From Formicarius rufipectus (Eukaryota > Chordata > Aves > Passeriformes > Formicariidae), in assembly GCA_013399695.1 (NCBI GenBank), contig VXAU01002312.1:248001-312000 (forward strand): 64,000 nt of DNA. The letters run 5' to 3'. The position numbers and the translations under genes are program-made. The notes beneath the pieces are model-generated. The model was given only the letters and a program-made list of their open reading frames with translations. It searched no databases and was not told the origin of the DNA. Position 1 is the first letter of the stretch. Each line of letters begins with the position of its first letter. This document shows positions 24,501 to 37,203 of this stretch, piece after piece.

Positions 24501-27360
24501 CATTTTCAAATTGTTTTCTGACCTTTTCTTCCTATCAGGAGCATTCATCCTCAGAACAACTTTTCAATGAAATTTAAAGTGAAGTAAATAGAGTATTTGG
24601 CTTATGTAGAGTTCTTTTGATGTAGGCATTTCAAGCGCTTCAACCAGAGAGGTTTTTGTTCATTAGGATCAAGCAGAGAAACCAAGTTGTAAAGCTGAAG
24701 AAAGCCCAAATCAAAAGTAGTATTTCCAAAACCCTTATCCAGTTTAATTCATTAGCCTGTTTATCTTGGTCACCATCTCTGCATCCTCACATACTGTGGA
24801 AAATCACAAGTTAAACCTTCTTGAGACTACTAGGGCTTCATATCTCTAAAAGCTCATTTCTTTAATTGATGCAAATCATGCTACTCCACCATCTCAATAA
24901 CAATTTTAATCTTCCTTCCGGGATGTATAGAAAATCTGTACTGGCAGTGTTTTCAGTATAGTTTATATCTGTGCTTCACAAGTATTTTCTCAAAAGATCA
25001 CTTCCAAATTGAAAAGAAAAAAAGCGTAAGATATGATAAAGCAGATGGTGTACCAGAAATGGTCATGTTTTCAGACAGGAGATACAGAAGAGGATTCTGT
25101 GACCTTGACCCCAAGCTAGGTGTTCCAGACAATTTTCCTGATTGAGTTAATGACCATTTTTCTCCGTAAACTTGATGTAAAAGTCTTTCTCTATTTTCTA
25201 GAATAACTTTTTTGCGTAGAGCATGAAAAAGAATTACCCATGACAATTCAAAAGAAAGCTCATATCAAAAGTCTATTTTGAATGCATGAAGTCTTTAAAA
25301 AAACTAATCCTTGCTTAATTCTTCATGTGATTGTCAAACTGAGCTTTCATCTTCTGGGTAGAAAGAGGAGAAAAACTTGGGAAAAAAAAAATTCAAACTG
25401 ATTGAACGGAAGAAACTTTGCCCTGCAGAGGAACAGAAAAGGGGAAGACCTTAGGGACTGTATATCCCACATACCATGAAATCACAGTAAATACCTATTA
25501 ATTAATTAAGTCACTTGAACAGAAAGACACATTCAAGTTTATTTCCTATCCCAGAAGAAATTCACTTTCATATTTATCTTTACAGCTGATACATCCTTGA
25601 GAAATTGTGATCTCTCACATATTGCGAAAAATCAAAGAGTTTTCAACAGGTTTTTACGTACAAACTATTAGTGCTATCTTCTAAGCCCAGACTTTTTTTT
25701 TTTGGACCCAAACATTCTTTGAAGATATAGGACAGATATCTGTCCCTTGTTCACATGTGTTTCATTTTTGTTTCTGTTGTGTCCAGTTCATTACAGTATT
25801 CAAAAAAACAAGTGCCAAACATTTATAATTTGAAACATGGGAAACTTATTTGTAGTCACAAATGTAAAATCAGTTATGTTCTTAAAGAGAATACTAAGTC
25901 ATCCAGATTTTCTTATTAAAACTATGAATTTATTCATATATCCTAACAATTCATTTACACTTGGGCACAGATGAAGCAAGGTTGAGTTTGGCTGCACAGA
26001 ATGAGAGAGAAATGCATTTTTCAAAATTTCCCCACTATTTGTACTGCAGTGACTCTGTGAACCTGAGACATTTGCAAGGTCTAAGGGTCTCCATTATTGA
26101 GATCTAAGACACTTTTTTTTTTTTCCCCCCACCTCTTCTCAGAAGGTATTGTGCCCCACAGAAGGTAACAAGTGCACATAAAAGGTTTTAGTACATTGTG
26201 AATTGCAACACCTTTTACGTCACCTAAAATTTAGATTTGAGCCCAGTATGTATTTTAGACCTCTCTTTAAAACATTTAGAATAGCTAGTTACGGAAAAAT
26301 TATAAATTATTTTAATTTGAATATATTTTTTTTTTCAAAATGTGCTTAGACCCTGTACTAAGAGATGTGCTGTGGCAAGTAGATCCCAAACAGAAATTTG
26401 AAATAGAGGAGAACACAGTGTTTTGTTTGGGAGGACATCTAAATGGCCTGTGAGCACTTAGTAGACTGTGCAAGTGGCAGGAAATTTTCTTGAGATTATG
26501 ATGGAAAGATTCTTTGGCTTTCTTGCTGGCTATATCAGTGAATCATAAATGGTCAGGTCATAATCTCTCTGTGAGTTTTGTAAAATTATTATAAATATGT
26601 CTCATTCGCAGATTAAGCTAAATTAATATTTGGAAATGTATTGGAGTGTTTAACTGAACTGTTTCTAAAAATGGAAAGCATTGAAATAAATTATGTGAAA
26701 ATGTAGCTATTTAAGATAGTGTTGAGGATGTGCTGATCTTTGTTTTAAATTGCAAGAGAGGGAAAAGCAGACAGATTATATAAGAAAAGAGCAATATGGA
26801 AACACAAATTATGCAGCCATCTGCAGGACATATTTGAATGACTATCACTGAACTATTTTAATAGATTTTGTATCCTTTAGAAAACCAACTGTTATTTACA
26901 AGTTGGCCTTACTAAGTGGCAAGGAATGGCTGTGTCTTTGGTATTTAGATCATTGAACACAACAAAGTCAATGTTGCTTAGAGGTTTAGGAAGTTATATG
27001 AGCTTTGTGACAATGAAGTAAGTATTATATAAAGGAAATTATTATGGTTTTCTATTTTGAAGAAAACAAAGTGTGAAATTAAGGTGTTAGCTATCTAACT
27101 TCATGGAAATAAGCCTTTTTCAAAACAGCAATAAGCTAATAGAACCTTTTATACTCATGGGTCTTTAAAAGGACTGTGGTATAAATGTCAGCTATATGAT
27201 GTGCTTATTAGTAAACTAACAGAGCCTTTCCCTGCCTTCAAAAATTATCTATTTATTTCTTTGACACTGCTATGCAAGTACTTTTTAATAATAAAAACCT
27301 CTTTTCTTGAGTCTTCACAAAAAGGACCAAAGACCACCATATAGACACCAAAACAAAAAG
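21519..27360. other. AT-rich unique DNA, no gene recognised
   Basis: No exon, RNA gene or transposon was recognised on either strand. There are short poly-T runs, for example near 22240 and 24190. The longest open frames are about 80 codons or less and have no family motif. Confidence 0.6.
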
Positions 27361-27496
27361 GGTTTTAGTTGGTCAGGACCTGGTGCTAATAACACCAAGG
27401 TTGTGGGTTTAATCCCTGTATGAGCCACTCAGAAGTGGGGCACAGTGATCCTTGTGTGTCCTTTCCAACTCAGAATATACTGTGAAATCTGTAATC
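27361..27496 (+). mobile_element. tRNA-Ile-derived SINE with CR1-type tail (TguSINE1-like)
   Basis: The left part (about 27361-27426) is a degenerate tRNA-Ile. GGTGCTAATAACACCAAGG is the anticodon arm with anticodon AAT. GGTTTAATCC at 27406-27415 is a decayed Pol III box B (consensus GGTTCGANTCC). TGAGCCA marks the end of the acceptor stem. The right part, with GTGATCCTTGTGTGTCC then CTTTCCAACTCAGAAT and a CTGTGAAATCTGTAATC-like end, is a CR1 3' tail, so CR1 reverse transcriptase would have moved it. This head-plus-tail layout matches the zebra finch family TguSINE1 from memory. The first dozen or so bases of the tRNA, including most of box A, are missing or diverged, so transcription is unlikely. 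It is not a functional tRNA gene. Confidence 0.87.
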
Positions 27497-27896
27497 ACTG
27501 AATAACCCTGCCTCTCAGTGGCTGGAGCCACCATCCCACCCCTTCACAGAGGAGAATTCTGCAGCTTGCTATAATATGTACAGAGATGATGCAGAACGAT
27601 AGAGGCAGAAATCAATCTGGCCTTTTGTCCACAGATCCACTCAAAATATAATTTTCACCAAACAGCAATTAGATAGTCCTTTGGATTAATCAATTAGAGA
27701 ATAAAACTGTTTTATGGCTAAGCAGTGTTGATATTGCTAATTTAGAGTGCATGATTTAATTATGTGCTGCTCTAAAGCATTTATCATATAAACCAGGGTA
27801 TAAAGAACTAGGTTTTATGATGTTTTTAGAATGTCTACTCAGTTTGGAAACTTCATTTAGATTACAGCACTTGATGATCTGGGTCCCACTACAATG

Positions 27897-27927
27897 AGAC
27901 CATTACACAGAGTGTAGCAGATGGTCT
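27897..27927. repeat. imperfect hairpin
   Basis: Outer arms AGACCAT and ATGGTCT and inner arms TACAC and GTGTA pair, with a four-base bulge (GCAG) on the 3' side and a three-base loop. The stem is too short for a typical pre-microRNA, so no function is claimed. Confidence 0.7.
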
Positions 27928-29561
27928 GACCTTCCTTTTGCATATCTACGTCAGCGAGCTATTGTGTACCTACATCAGGTTTTGTGCAGTCCTGTGCTGG
28001 ACGGGGTCAGGGAACTGACTTGACATAAAATGAACAGATCTTTTGTGATTTCCAGGTTTATACATTCATCATTCTATCCTGGTAATAGATATGAAAAATA
28101 GAAGCACCAGAGCAAGGGAGTCAGTAGGGTTTAGAAGTGAGAGAGGAGATTAGGGAATGGGGATGTGAGATTGTTTACTTTTACAGAAAAGCAATTTGTT
28201 GTTGGAGCAACTGCTTTGCATAGAAGCAGAGCAGAGAGGGTAAGTATGGAAAGTTAAAGAAAGTGGAAAAGTGTGTGGGAAAAACTGTTAGTTCCCCCCC
28301 ACACCCTGCATTTATTTTGAAGAACCAAAGCCGTAAAGTGTGTTTATTTTTGCTGCAAAACCAGTCCATTTATAGCAAAATTGAAAAAAGCTTTGCCAAA
28401 GCTGAACCAAAATTAAAACACACACATTTGATCTTTTTCTTGTTTTCCACTGCAAATAGTTCAAACTGTCTCCCCTTTAAGAATCCTGTGATTTATTCTT
28501 CTGGAGGCAGAATAATTGTCTTTTCATGGGATTCCCCATTACTACTTCAAACCTTTACTATTAAAACCACACAGTGGAAAGCTGAAGTGTTTACATTCAG
28601 CAGTGCAGTAACTATGGGGTCCCTTGGCACCCACAGTAGGCAGGAGTTCATAGTTTCTGTCCTCCTTCATGAGGTGGTTTTGTGCTGTACTACCAGTAGC
28701 AGTAAAAATAAGAAACCTTCAAGAAAAGTCCTACTGTGTCACAGCCATGACTTGAGATGTCTGGAGGATACATTTACTGATGCACTTGATTTACCTGAGT
28801 AGAAACACAATGAAGAAACATTATAAATATGACAAGAACAAAACCACAAAATGACATTTTTTAAAATGCAAATTTGTCTGCATTAAGAAGCATCAGAGGA
28901 TTTAAAAGTGATTCAATGCCTTTTCTGTTAGCCTGTCTTTTCAGTGTTGTATTGTTAAGCAGTAAATAATGGGATTTTTGCAGGAAAGACATCGTATACT
29001 TTTAGATCAGTGTCATAAATCTAGCCATATGGATTAGGAAGTCATCCTTATCTACTTACAGTCTAATCTCCTGATGATACATAGTGTGCTCTGTTGTCAT
29101 TTCTTAAATATTGTAGGAGACGAAGAACTCATCCGTCATTTCCAGATTACCTTCAATAAGGTTTTCAGAATGCGTTTTTAATGAGGTTTATTTTTAATAG
29201 AAAACTGTGTTTATAAGCCTGACATGGATGATGGAAGTCCAATGAAGAAAAACACAAACACAACCATTGTAACAAGAGTCTACTTGCTATCAATTAGACC
29301 TTATTCCTCATGTTTAGTCTTCACATATCAGAAAAGTCTATATCTGGAATTTCTGCAGATCGACAGAAGTGTGCACATCTGAATAATTAACTGTTATTGA
29401 TAATTCAAATATCAAATATAGTCAAATATATTAACCTTTTTGAAAAATATGAGTGCTTAAATAGCTTACAGATATGGGTTCTTTGCAATAAATTCTGTTA
29501 ATATTTTGCATAACTTTTGATCTTGTACAATTTTCTTTTAAATATTTTAAAGTGATTAATG

Positions 29562-29580
29562 CATCACACGTTGTGTGATG
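29562..29580. repeat. short hairpin (8-bp arms, 3-base loop)
   Basis: CATCACAC and GTGTGATG are exact reverse complements around the loop GTT. The flanks are AT-rich and no gene is near for which it could be a terminator. Probably chance. Confidence 0.75.
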
Positions 29581-30877
29581 TCCCTTGATATTCCTGCTGA
29601 AGTTGGTTTTTCACTGGTTTGTACATCTTAAACTTTGAATCCTTCCACTGCCATACAGTGCTTTTTTAAATAGAGTGAATCAATAGTAGAATATATTTGG
29701 GGAATTAATCCTTTATAATGAATCTGAACAGTATGAAAAAAGACTAGAGGAGGAGATTATGTTCCTTTGTGAGTTCCTCACTCATCTCCTTTGTAGGTAA
29801 AGCATGTTGAGATTGTGAAATCCTGTTTTTCCTAATGAGTTGCATGAAGATGAGAATTAAAGGAATGGTTTATTAGGTTTGGTACTTTTTTTACACTTGG
29901 TGTCATTGTCACAAAATTACTTCTATAAAACAATTTTTTTTTAAAAAAAAAAGGTCAGATTTTCTTATATAAAGATAGACTTTTTGAATTAAAACAGTGC
30001 TGCATTACAGTAATGGCTTGAAACATTTTTCAGTGTAGAAGGTAAAATCAGAGATATCTCTCTCTAAAAAATAAATCCTATATAATGACTATATAACATT
30101 AACTCTTTTCTTTAATGGTGTTGTGACTAGTCGAGATTTTTGAGTATTAAATAAGAATAAAAAGCAGGCCCCTTCCCTTTCAACTTTGTTCTATGTTAAT
30201 ACAAGTTTTTTAGTGTAAACCATCTATGTTAACTGGAAAGACAAGAGCAGCTGTAAAGGTAGGAGAGAGCTAAGAATATAAACACAAAGATAGCAATAAA
30301 TTGATCCTGCATGTTTTCTCATGAGTATACATTCTGTCACTTAGATAACTCTACAGACACTCAGGTGTAATTTATAAAAATAAACTATTCTGTGTCAAAA
30401 GGACTATATTCATTGAAATGATAGGGCTTGGCAGACAGCAAAATGTGGAGTTTTTATTCTATCTGTGATGATTTTTTTTTAATCAGCTAATGAGCATATT
30501 ATCTCATCAGATAACTGTCTTGTTAATGTCACTTTTCATGAGCCAAATGTGAAGGTTTTGACATGTTTTAAAACTGATATATTTGTATCTAAAAGGAAAG
30601 AAAGTAGAAAAAATCTCCCGGAAAGAATGGAAACCTGACACCCCAATTTTCAGAGTATATCACTATACTGATACCATACCTAAATGCAGTTGGGAATGAT
30701 AGCAGATGACTGCACAGAGGATTAATTTCTTGATTATTTTTTTACTTAAAGGGAGGTAGACAGAAGTGAGGACTTTTTGACATTGTGATATTGGGTTTTG
30801 TGCTGTGTTCTGAAGAGTATGATGGTTACCTTATATGCAAAATAACATTATTATATAATTATATTTACTCCCCACAG

Positions 30878-30894
30878 AAAATAAATAAATAAAT
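30878..30894. repeat. (AAAT)n microsatellite
   Basis: This is a run of about four AAAT units. It is a simple repeat only. Confidence 0.85.
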
Positions 30895-31294
30895 GCATAT
30901 ATACATAAATGTAAGAGCTGTGTGGAAATATCCAGATCTAAACATCACTGAAGAGTTTACTCTTGTTTCTTTGTGTTGCTTTGGAGACAAAGAGGCTCAC
31001 ACACACCTATATCAATAAAATCTGCATCGTAGTGATATCACTTTAACCTCTCTCATTTGTATGTCTTCATCTACTGTTTGTTTACATTCATAAAAATAAA
31101 TGTGATGACGGAATATAAAAGTTTGCTGAGAGATGGATTCACCATTCATAATGAGCATTTCTATTAACAGCTATATTCTAGCATATATGTGGCTTGCTTT
31201 CTCATACGAGCATGTTTGGTGCAATAAACAACCTCAGGAATTTATCTAACCTGAGACAGTGTCAGAAGTCTATTTTCCAAGCTGACCTGCAGGA

Positions 31295-31560
31295 CTGAGA
31301 ATTTGGATTTGGAATGGACGTGGAGACCATGTAGCTAAACCCCCTGTATTTAGACTGAAAGAAGTATAATGAGACCATCTATTTTTTGAGCTCACTATGC
31401 TGTTCTTAAGAACCTATGGCTGAAGTAGATTCCTATACTTTGCCTTCTTTCAGTTTTTAATTACCACAATCATTAGAAAGATTTTTTTTCTGGTATTTGT
31501 CCTAGATGGTTTTGCCATATACTTAAATGATGATTCTCCTGCTTCTGTAGACTAACATGG
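31295..31560 (-). mobile_element. old, strongly diverged CR1 fragment (probable)
   Basis: The plus strand shows several landmarks of an antisense CR1 3' region in the right order. These are TTGGAATGGACGTGGAGACC near 31306, AACCCCCTG near 31339, a GATTCCTATAC-like block near 31429, and AATCATTAGAAAGATTTTTT near 31468 (consensus like TAGTTAGAAAGTTTTTCCT), then TGTCCTAGATGG. Each block carries many substitutions and small gaps, so the copy is much older than those at 9.7 and 59.3 kb. It lies on the minus strand. Both boundaries are approximate, and chance similarity cannot be fully excluded. Confidence 0.5.
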
Positions 31561-34500
31561 GGAAATGTCTCTGACACAAGGAAAGAGCTGATGACAGTTC
31601 TCTTAAGATTTTATGACGAGGAGATAAATGGCCATGTGTTTCCAAAATCATCTGATTGTTTGCAAATTCTAAAAATCCCAATTCCTTGAACTTTTCCCAG
31701 GAGATCTATTGCAACTTCCTTTTTTGGATAAAGTATCAGTAACAAGCAAATCTGAGAGATTTCATTCTAGTCATCATGAATTGCATGCCAATTAATAAAT
31801 CAAAAAAATAACGTTTGCCTTTTTTGGAGCAGTGTTGCATTACTAATTTGCAGTCATTCACTGCTCACTGTGAAACTGCAGTGACTACCAATTTTTTTTC
31901 CCCATTTGGTACTTGCGCATTTGTCTTCTCCAGATTTGCTGCTCTTTTTAGCCAAACCTTTGGTGAGTGCTTTGTCCATTTCTAGAAATGTCTTCAGCTT
32001 ACCAAAATAATTCAAAGTTTTGGTTCAGAATACCTATCCTACTGGAGCAGTTGCAGTTTCTCCTGTTTTGGAGCTGCTGATGCTGTGAATGTATCTATTT
32101 TCTTGTTTCCCAGTGGGAGCTGTTTCAAGACGCCTTTTGTATACTGCTGTTGGACACAGGTAATTAGATTTTGGGTGTAATTTCATTTTTCAGCTTTTGC
32201 CTTTGTCTTATCTAAGTGGCCTGTATACCTGATTTCCTTAGCTTGAATATGCTTCTGGTGGAGGACACTGAAGCCTCACTGAAGTTTCTGATCAAATGCC
32301 ACAATATTCATTCAGCTACTAGCTATTCTAGGCACAGAAGGCTGTTACCCCAAACTAGTCCAGTTAAAGTCATTCAGTACCACTGTCTCTGCCTCCATTG
32401 TACATATCATATGTAATCTTTAGCACATCTTGCTGATGCAGTTGTCAGGTATTCTGCTGTCATGGCAGTGCTAAAAAGTATTTTCACTGAATTAACATCT
32501 CATAGATCAAAGCTTTAATGCTAGCAGAGGTTCTTCATAATGGGTTGCAATTACTTTATACCATTAGTAGACATCTTGAGCTCCCTCAGGATTTGCCTTT
32601 CAGCTTTGGATTATGAATCACATTTCACTTGCAGATGGAGTTTTTTCCTTTGTGATCAGAATGATGGCCGATGTGCTTATGTCCCACAATCTTCTTTTAG
32701 CACTGATATTAGAATTTATTGTGTAAGAACTCTTTCATGAATTCATTGTAAGCCCAGAGAACTAATCTTAAGAGCTATCCACATGCAGCTGTTATTATTT
32801 TTGTTATCTGAGGAAAGAACAATGACAATTAACATTTTAGGGAAAGTTTTGTTGACTTGAACCATTACATTAGTTTAATCATGTTGGCACCCAAAAAATA
32901 TTTCATTAATTGAAGTGGAACTAGTGTTCCTTTTGATGGCACAATAAGGGGACCAGAGTTGTAATATATAAAGTTGTGTGTCATGGGAGTCAAAAGGCAC
33001 AAAAAACCAAAAGGCTGTCATATTTCTTTATATTGCATTAATTGGAAAGTGTTATTTAATTAAACTAGTAAGCAGAAAAAAAGTTTCAATGCTATCTTAG
33101 AATACATGTCAGAAGGTTGTTGGTAATCATAGGTGAATATGCTTAAGATTTACTTACTTGTCTGCAGGTTCTTTAGACCAAAGTGCAATAAAAGATGAGT
33201 ATTGAAAGAAATCAATTTATTGGTTTTTGTCTATTGTGTATTAAGTTCTGCAATTTTTGCAATATTGAGGTATACAGAAGATATACAGGGTGATTATTGG
33301 ATGTGAGGTGTTTTTTTTCTTTTTTCTTTGCTTCTCTTCTGACCTGTAAATATATTTTCCCCGATATTTGGCACTTGAGGGAAAAGATCCTTTTTCATTG
33401 AAATTGCAGAGAAATAATTTCATTCTGATTCTCTGGCAGCTGGAGACAGGCAGCTGCCAGTTCCCCACCCCTCCAGCTGCCTATAGAGCTAGGCTGAGTT
33501 TAGCAGAGGTGTGGTGCTGTGGTTGAGAGAGGCAACAAACCAGGATGGCTTTGTCAGTACCTCTGTGGTTTTGGAAAACTGCATGAGAGCATTTCATTCT
33601 AAGACTAGCTTTCACACCTGGAAAAATTCTGACTCAAAGAGCATGTTTACAAATTTTTTGTTCTATTTGTTCCTATGAATCTCCTTACTAAGCTGGGTGT
33701 GACATTCAGAATGCAGGAGGGAACAAAATATTAATTAACAGTAGAGATAGCTCTGCTGAAAGCAAACTTGGAGCATTCTAAATGAACATTTTCTGTAAAT
33801 AACCATAAAAAGCAATCAGATCTACTGCTGGGAGGACTGTTGGCCTGGAGCAATTGTGTTCTTTAGCAGAGAACACACCATGTATTTGGTTCTTGAGCAT
33901 TCTTCTTTTCAGTAGAGATGATAAAAAGAATTGTGTGTGTGTACCTTGATTGTGACTAGAAGTGAGGGTATGGAATCAGCACAAACGTACTTGTGTGAAA
34001 GTGGTTCAGAAAATCAAAAGGTGGAAGACATGAGTTGTTATTCAGATGTGAATTCAGTGGGAGTGTCTCATTTTGAAACTGGAGTCAGCTGAGAAGTCAT
34101 AGTTTGTTAAATGAGTTGGTGAAAGTGTTAGGTGAAGGAAACTAAGGAAGTCAAAGCTGGCATGGATCTTGTTGTTAAAGTATGGATAATGCCATTTTTT
34201 GTGCTCTTTATAATTTTTAAGCTGTTCTTTATAGTTTCATTTTTGTTATAATATCAGTGTTCCTCAAAAAGAACTTTCTTCTTTCCCCTGCCTGCCTGAC
34301 TCTGATGCTTCAGCTTCATTTTGTTCGTTAGTTGCAGTTGAATAGATCTATGATATGGTTTTTCCAAATCTCCCTTTTCCACGTGAAAGCTGATTGTCTG
34401 GGAAATTCCAGTGCTACTTCCCTGGCATGTCTCTGCCATTCACAGTCTGTCGTTCACCTCATCCTTCCAACGTTTCCTGCTGCTAATGTTAAATGTGGAA

Positions 34501-36176
34501 ATAAACAAAGTCTGTAAGGAATGGAAAAATTCTAATTAGGAAATAAAAAACTGGCAGTGGGCGATGAGTTAGTAGAAGGAGGAGTGATTTCTGGGAACTA
34601 GTTCACAGCTCTGTTTCTTAGCAGGTTTCACCCCAGCATCATCTTAATATTTCTTTACTGGTTCATTTGGAGAAGCACTGCTGAGGTCTAGGTAAGCAGA
34701 GGATAAAAAAGTATTTAAGGTCAAAAATCACTGGCATAAGAGGTTTGGAGCTAAGAAGGTAGCAACAAATGACAGAAATAATTGGATAGTTTCTCTTTAA
34801 ACAGAAAGAAGGGTTTCATTTTCTAAAAATTGCAAGAGCCCTCTACCTGAAAATATTTGTCTGGAATTTATAGACTGCAGTTCATTAGCTATTGAGACCT
34901 ATTGAACACTGACATTTTAATGAAATGGTTTTTAAAGGTATGTTTTATTTAATTCATTTCCTAAGCATGAAAGAAAATGCCTTAATAAGCAAATATTGTA
35001 GATCGATCTGTGTTCTGTTATATTGTGTTAAATACTGAACTAAAATTTAGTCTTCAGAGTTTGAAAAAGAAATATATAAGCCTCAATGTGACCTTAAATA
35101 TGACACTGCCATCAGTGCCTTTATGATAAATTGCCAAAAGCAATAATCTGTCTCTGTAATCAGATATGGCCGCAATATCTGTGGAGTTACATTTCTGCTT
35201 ATGCAGAGGGCTCCGTTCAATTCATCAAAAAAAGTGGATTTAAAAGCAAAATGCAATCTGTTAAGATGCAAGACCTGGCAAGTTTTGTGTTTCTTCAGTA
35301 GTATAAAATCTGAACTGCTTTAGTTGTTGATGGAATTGAACTTTTCCCTAGATACCTGTAATATTACTTTTTGAAGAGGCACTAAAAGCTGGCAGGCAGA
35401 TAAAAGAGGAAAATGTTTTTAAATATTTTACTTTAAAGTACAAAGGTGTGTGTATTGATGTGTTAAATGGATGCCTGCATATTGTTAACTACCGGAATTT
35501 TCAAGTACTCATCTCTGGAAGTTTCATGTTTTTAACAAAGTTTTTAAGCTTATGAATTAGTTACAGAAGGGAAGAATGGGCATCGGACGAGGGCATCTCT
35601 GGTCTCAGTCTGCAGACAAACCTAGGAAACATGGTTTCACCCAAGAATGTTTTTATTTGTCTGTCGAAAAAGCCCGATGAGTCTCCTGGTGAATAAAACT
35701 GTAGGATTGTAAGGACAGGAGATATGCTGTATAAATCTGTCAGAGTGTGGGATGGTTCTAGATGTGAGTCAGGCAGGGATGGCAAGACTGGGGGTTGCCC
35801 TGGCAGATCTGTTGTGTGGGAGCAGACAAACAAGAAGGGTCATTTCAAAACCTAAAATTGTATGTGTTTTTATTCTTGTGTTTCCATTTATCTTGATGTC
35901 CTTGACTGAAACAAAACTTTTGGATAATATCTGTTAAAATGCATGGGGTATGTGCTACTGTAGATCTCTGATCTGCTTTTCTTTTAATTACTTTTTAAGA
36001 AGAAGTAATAATTTTATTGCTGCTTTGATTTGCTACAGGAACTTAATAACAATTTGATTTTGGAAGGTTTTGAATAAGTTTATCTCTGATCACGCAACAC
36101 ATCAGAATTGGATTTTTTTTTTTTATTAATCACATGTTTTATAGGAAAAAATTAAATTATTTTTTAAAAAGGAGTA

Positions 36177-36210
36177 CGTACTTTGTTCAAGTCCGTACTT
36201 TGTTCAGACT
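36177..36210 (+). repeat. 17-bp tandem duplication
   Basis: Two 17-bp units sit head to tail. Both start with the identical 13 bases CGTACTTTGTTCA and differ only in the last four. This is part of a cluster of six GTAC tetramers within about 115 bp (36174, 36178, 36195, 36212, 36257 and 36283). Confidence 0.9.
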
Positions 36211-36247
36211 AGTACTTGATATTATTAATTAATTTATGATGCACAGA

Positions 36248-36295
36248 TTGCCATGAGTACTTGTCTTCCTTTGGTTTTAACAGTACTCATGGTGG
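36248..36295. repeat. inverted repeat with 11-bp perfect arms
   Basis: CCATGAGTACT (36251-36261) and AGTACTCATGG (36282-36292) are exact reverse complements around a 20-base loop. As RNA, three more G-U pairs could extend the stem outward to 36248 and 36295. It is the longest perfect-arm hairpin I noticed in the window. No known family was recognised. Confidence 0.88.
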
Positions 36296-37167
36296 ATCAT
36301 AAAATTAGTAAACCTGTGTTGCTTTTGAACATTTAAAGTGCTCTGTTATAGAAATAGTTGTCTTCCTGTTTTGAAACAGCACCTTGTTTTTTGACAATGT
36401 TGATTAATAATGTTTCTGTTTAATGATGCATATGCAGGGTGGAGGATACCTGGCTGTACGCAGCACAAAGTACACATTGAACTGAGGCTTGGGTTGAGTG
36501 CAACAGGTCCCTGCATAAACAGTTTACAGAGGTATTTAAATCCCTGTAAGTTCAGAGGCAAAAGGGAATGTTGGCGTTTTGGAAGTGAGGAAATGCCTGC
36601 CTTTTTTATTCAGGCATTATTATTATAAAAAGCACCACCACTACCAAAACCCAAGGCAACAGAAATAAGTTAGGGTGGGTGTGTGAGATTGCTTTGAGCT
36701 TTTTGTATCTAATTCAACGATAAATTACTTTACAATTTCTAAACAAATTTAGAAAGCTGTCTGAATTGGCTATTGTGAACTGTAAATGATCTGCCTCTAA
36801 GAAGGTGTGCCTACCGATTTTGTATATGATAAAGCAATTTAGGATTTCAAGATGTGTGAAAGAATTTGTAGGACACTGCAGTTAAGAAACCATGACATTC
36901 AAAAGCTATTTTGTGGTTGATATGTTTTAAATTGTTGGAACTTATTTTAGAACAGGGTTGTTGAAGGCTCTCTGAAACTGTCTGTGTACATTGCTATTTT
37001 TTGCACTGACCCTAGTCCTTGTAGAAATAGATTTACCCATTAACAGTGGTAAGTCTTTGTATTAAATGGGCTAGTCTATTTCTGTCGCCTTAAGCTTATG
37101 AGTTTGTATAAATCTGCTTCCTTCATTGCTATGCATCACACAAAAGGTACTTAAAATAACTGTTAAT

Positions 37168-37203
37168 TTCTTTTTTTTTTCTTTTTCTTTTTTTTTTTTT
37201 TTT
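37168..37203. repeat. T-rich low-complexity tract
   Basis: About 36 bases are almost all T, interrupted by a few C. On the minus strand it reads as an A-rich tract, but no retroposon body was recognised next to it. Confidence 0.9.

Larger units (their letters stand above)
27497..31294. other. AT-rich unique DNA, no gene recognised
   Basis: This stretch contains the longest open frame of the window, 179 codons at 28263-28802 on the plus strand. It shows no recognisable domain and has no supported exon context, so it is treated in the findings rather than called a gene. Short hairpins occur at 27897-27927 and 29562-29580, and a TAAA microsatellite at 30878-30894. Nothing else was recognised. 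Confidence 0.55.

Noticed and set aside
27361..27433. A functional tRNA-Ile gene
   Set aside because: The 5' acceptor stem and box A are missing or diverged, box B is mutated, and a CR1 tail follows directly. It is the head of a SINE.
36248..36295. microRNA precursor
   Set aside because: The stem is only about 11-14 base pairs, whereas pre-microRNA stems need about 22 or more. No known seed was recognised.
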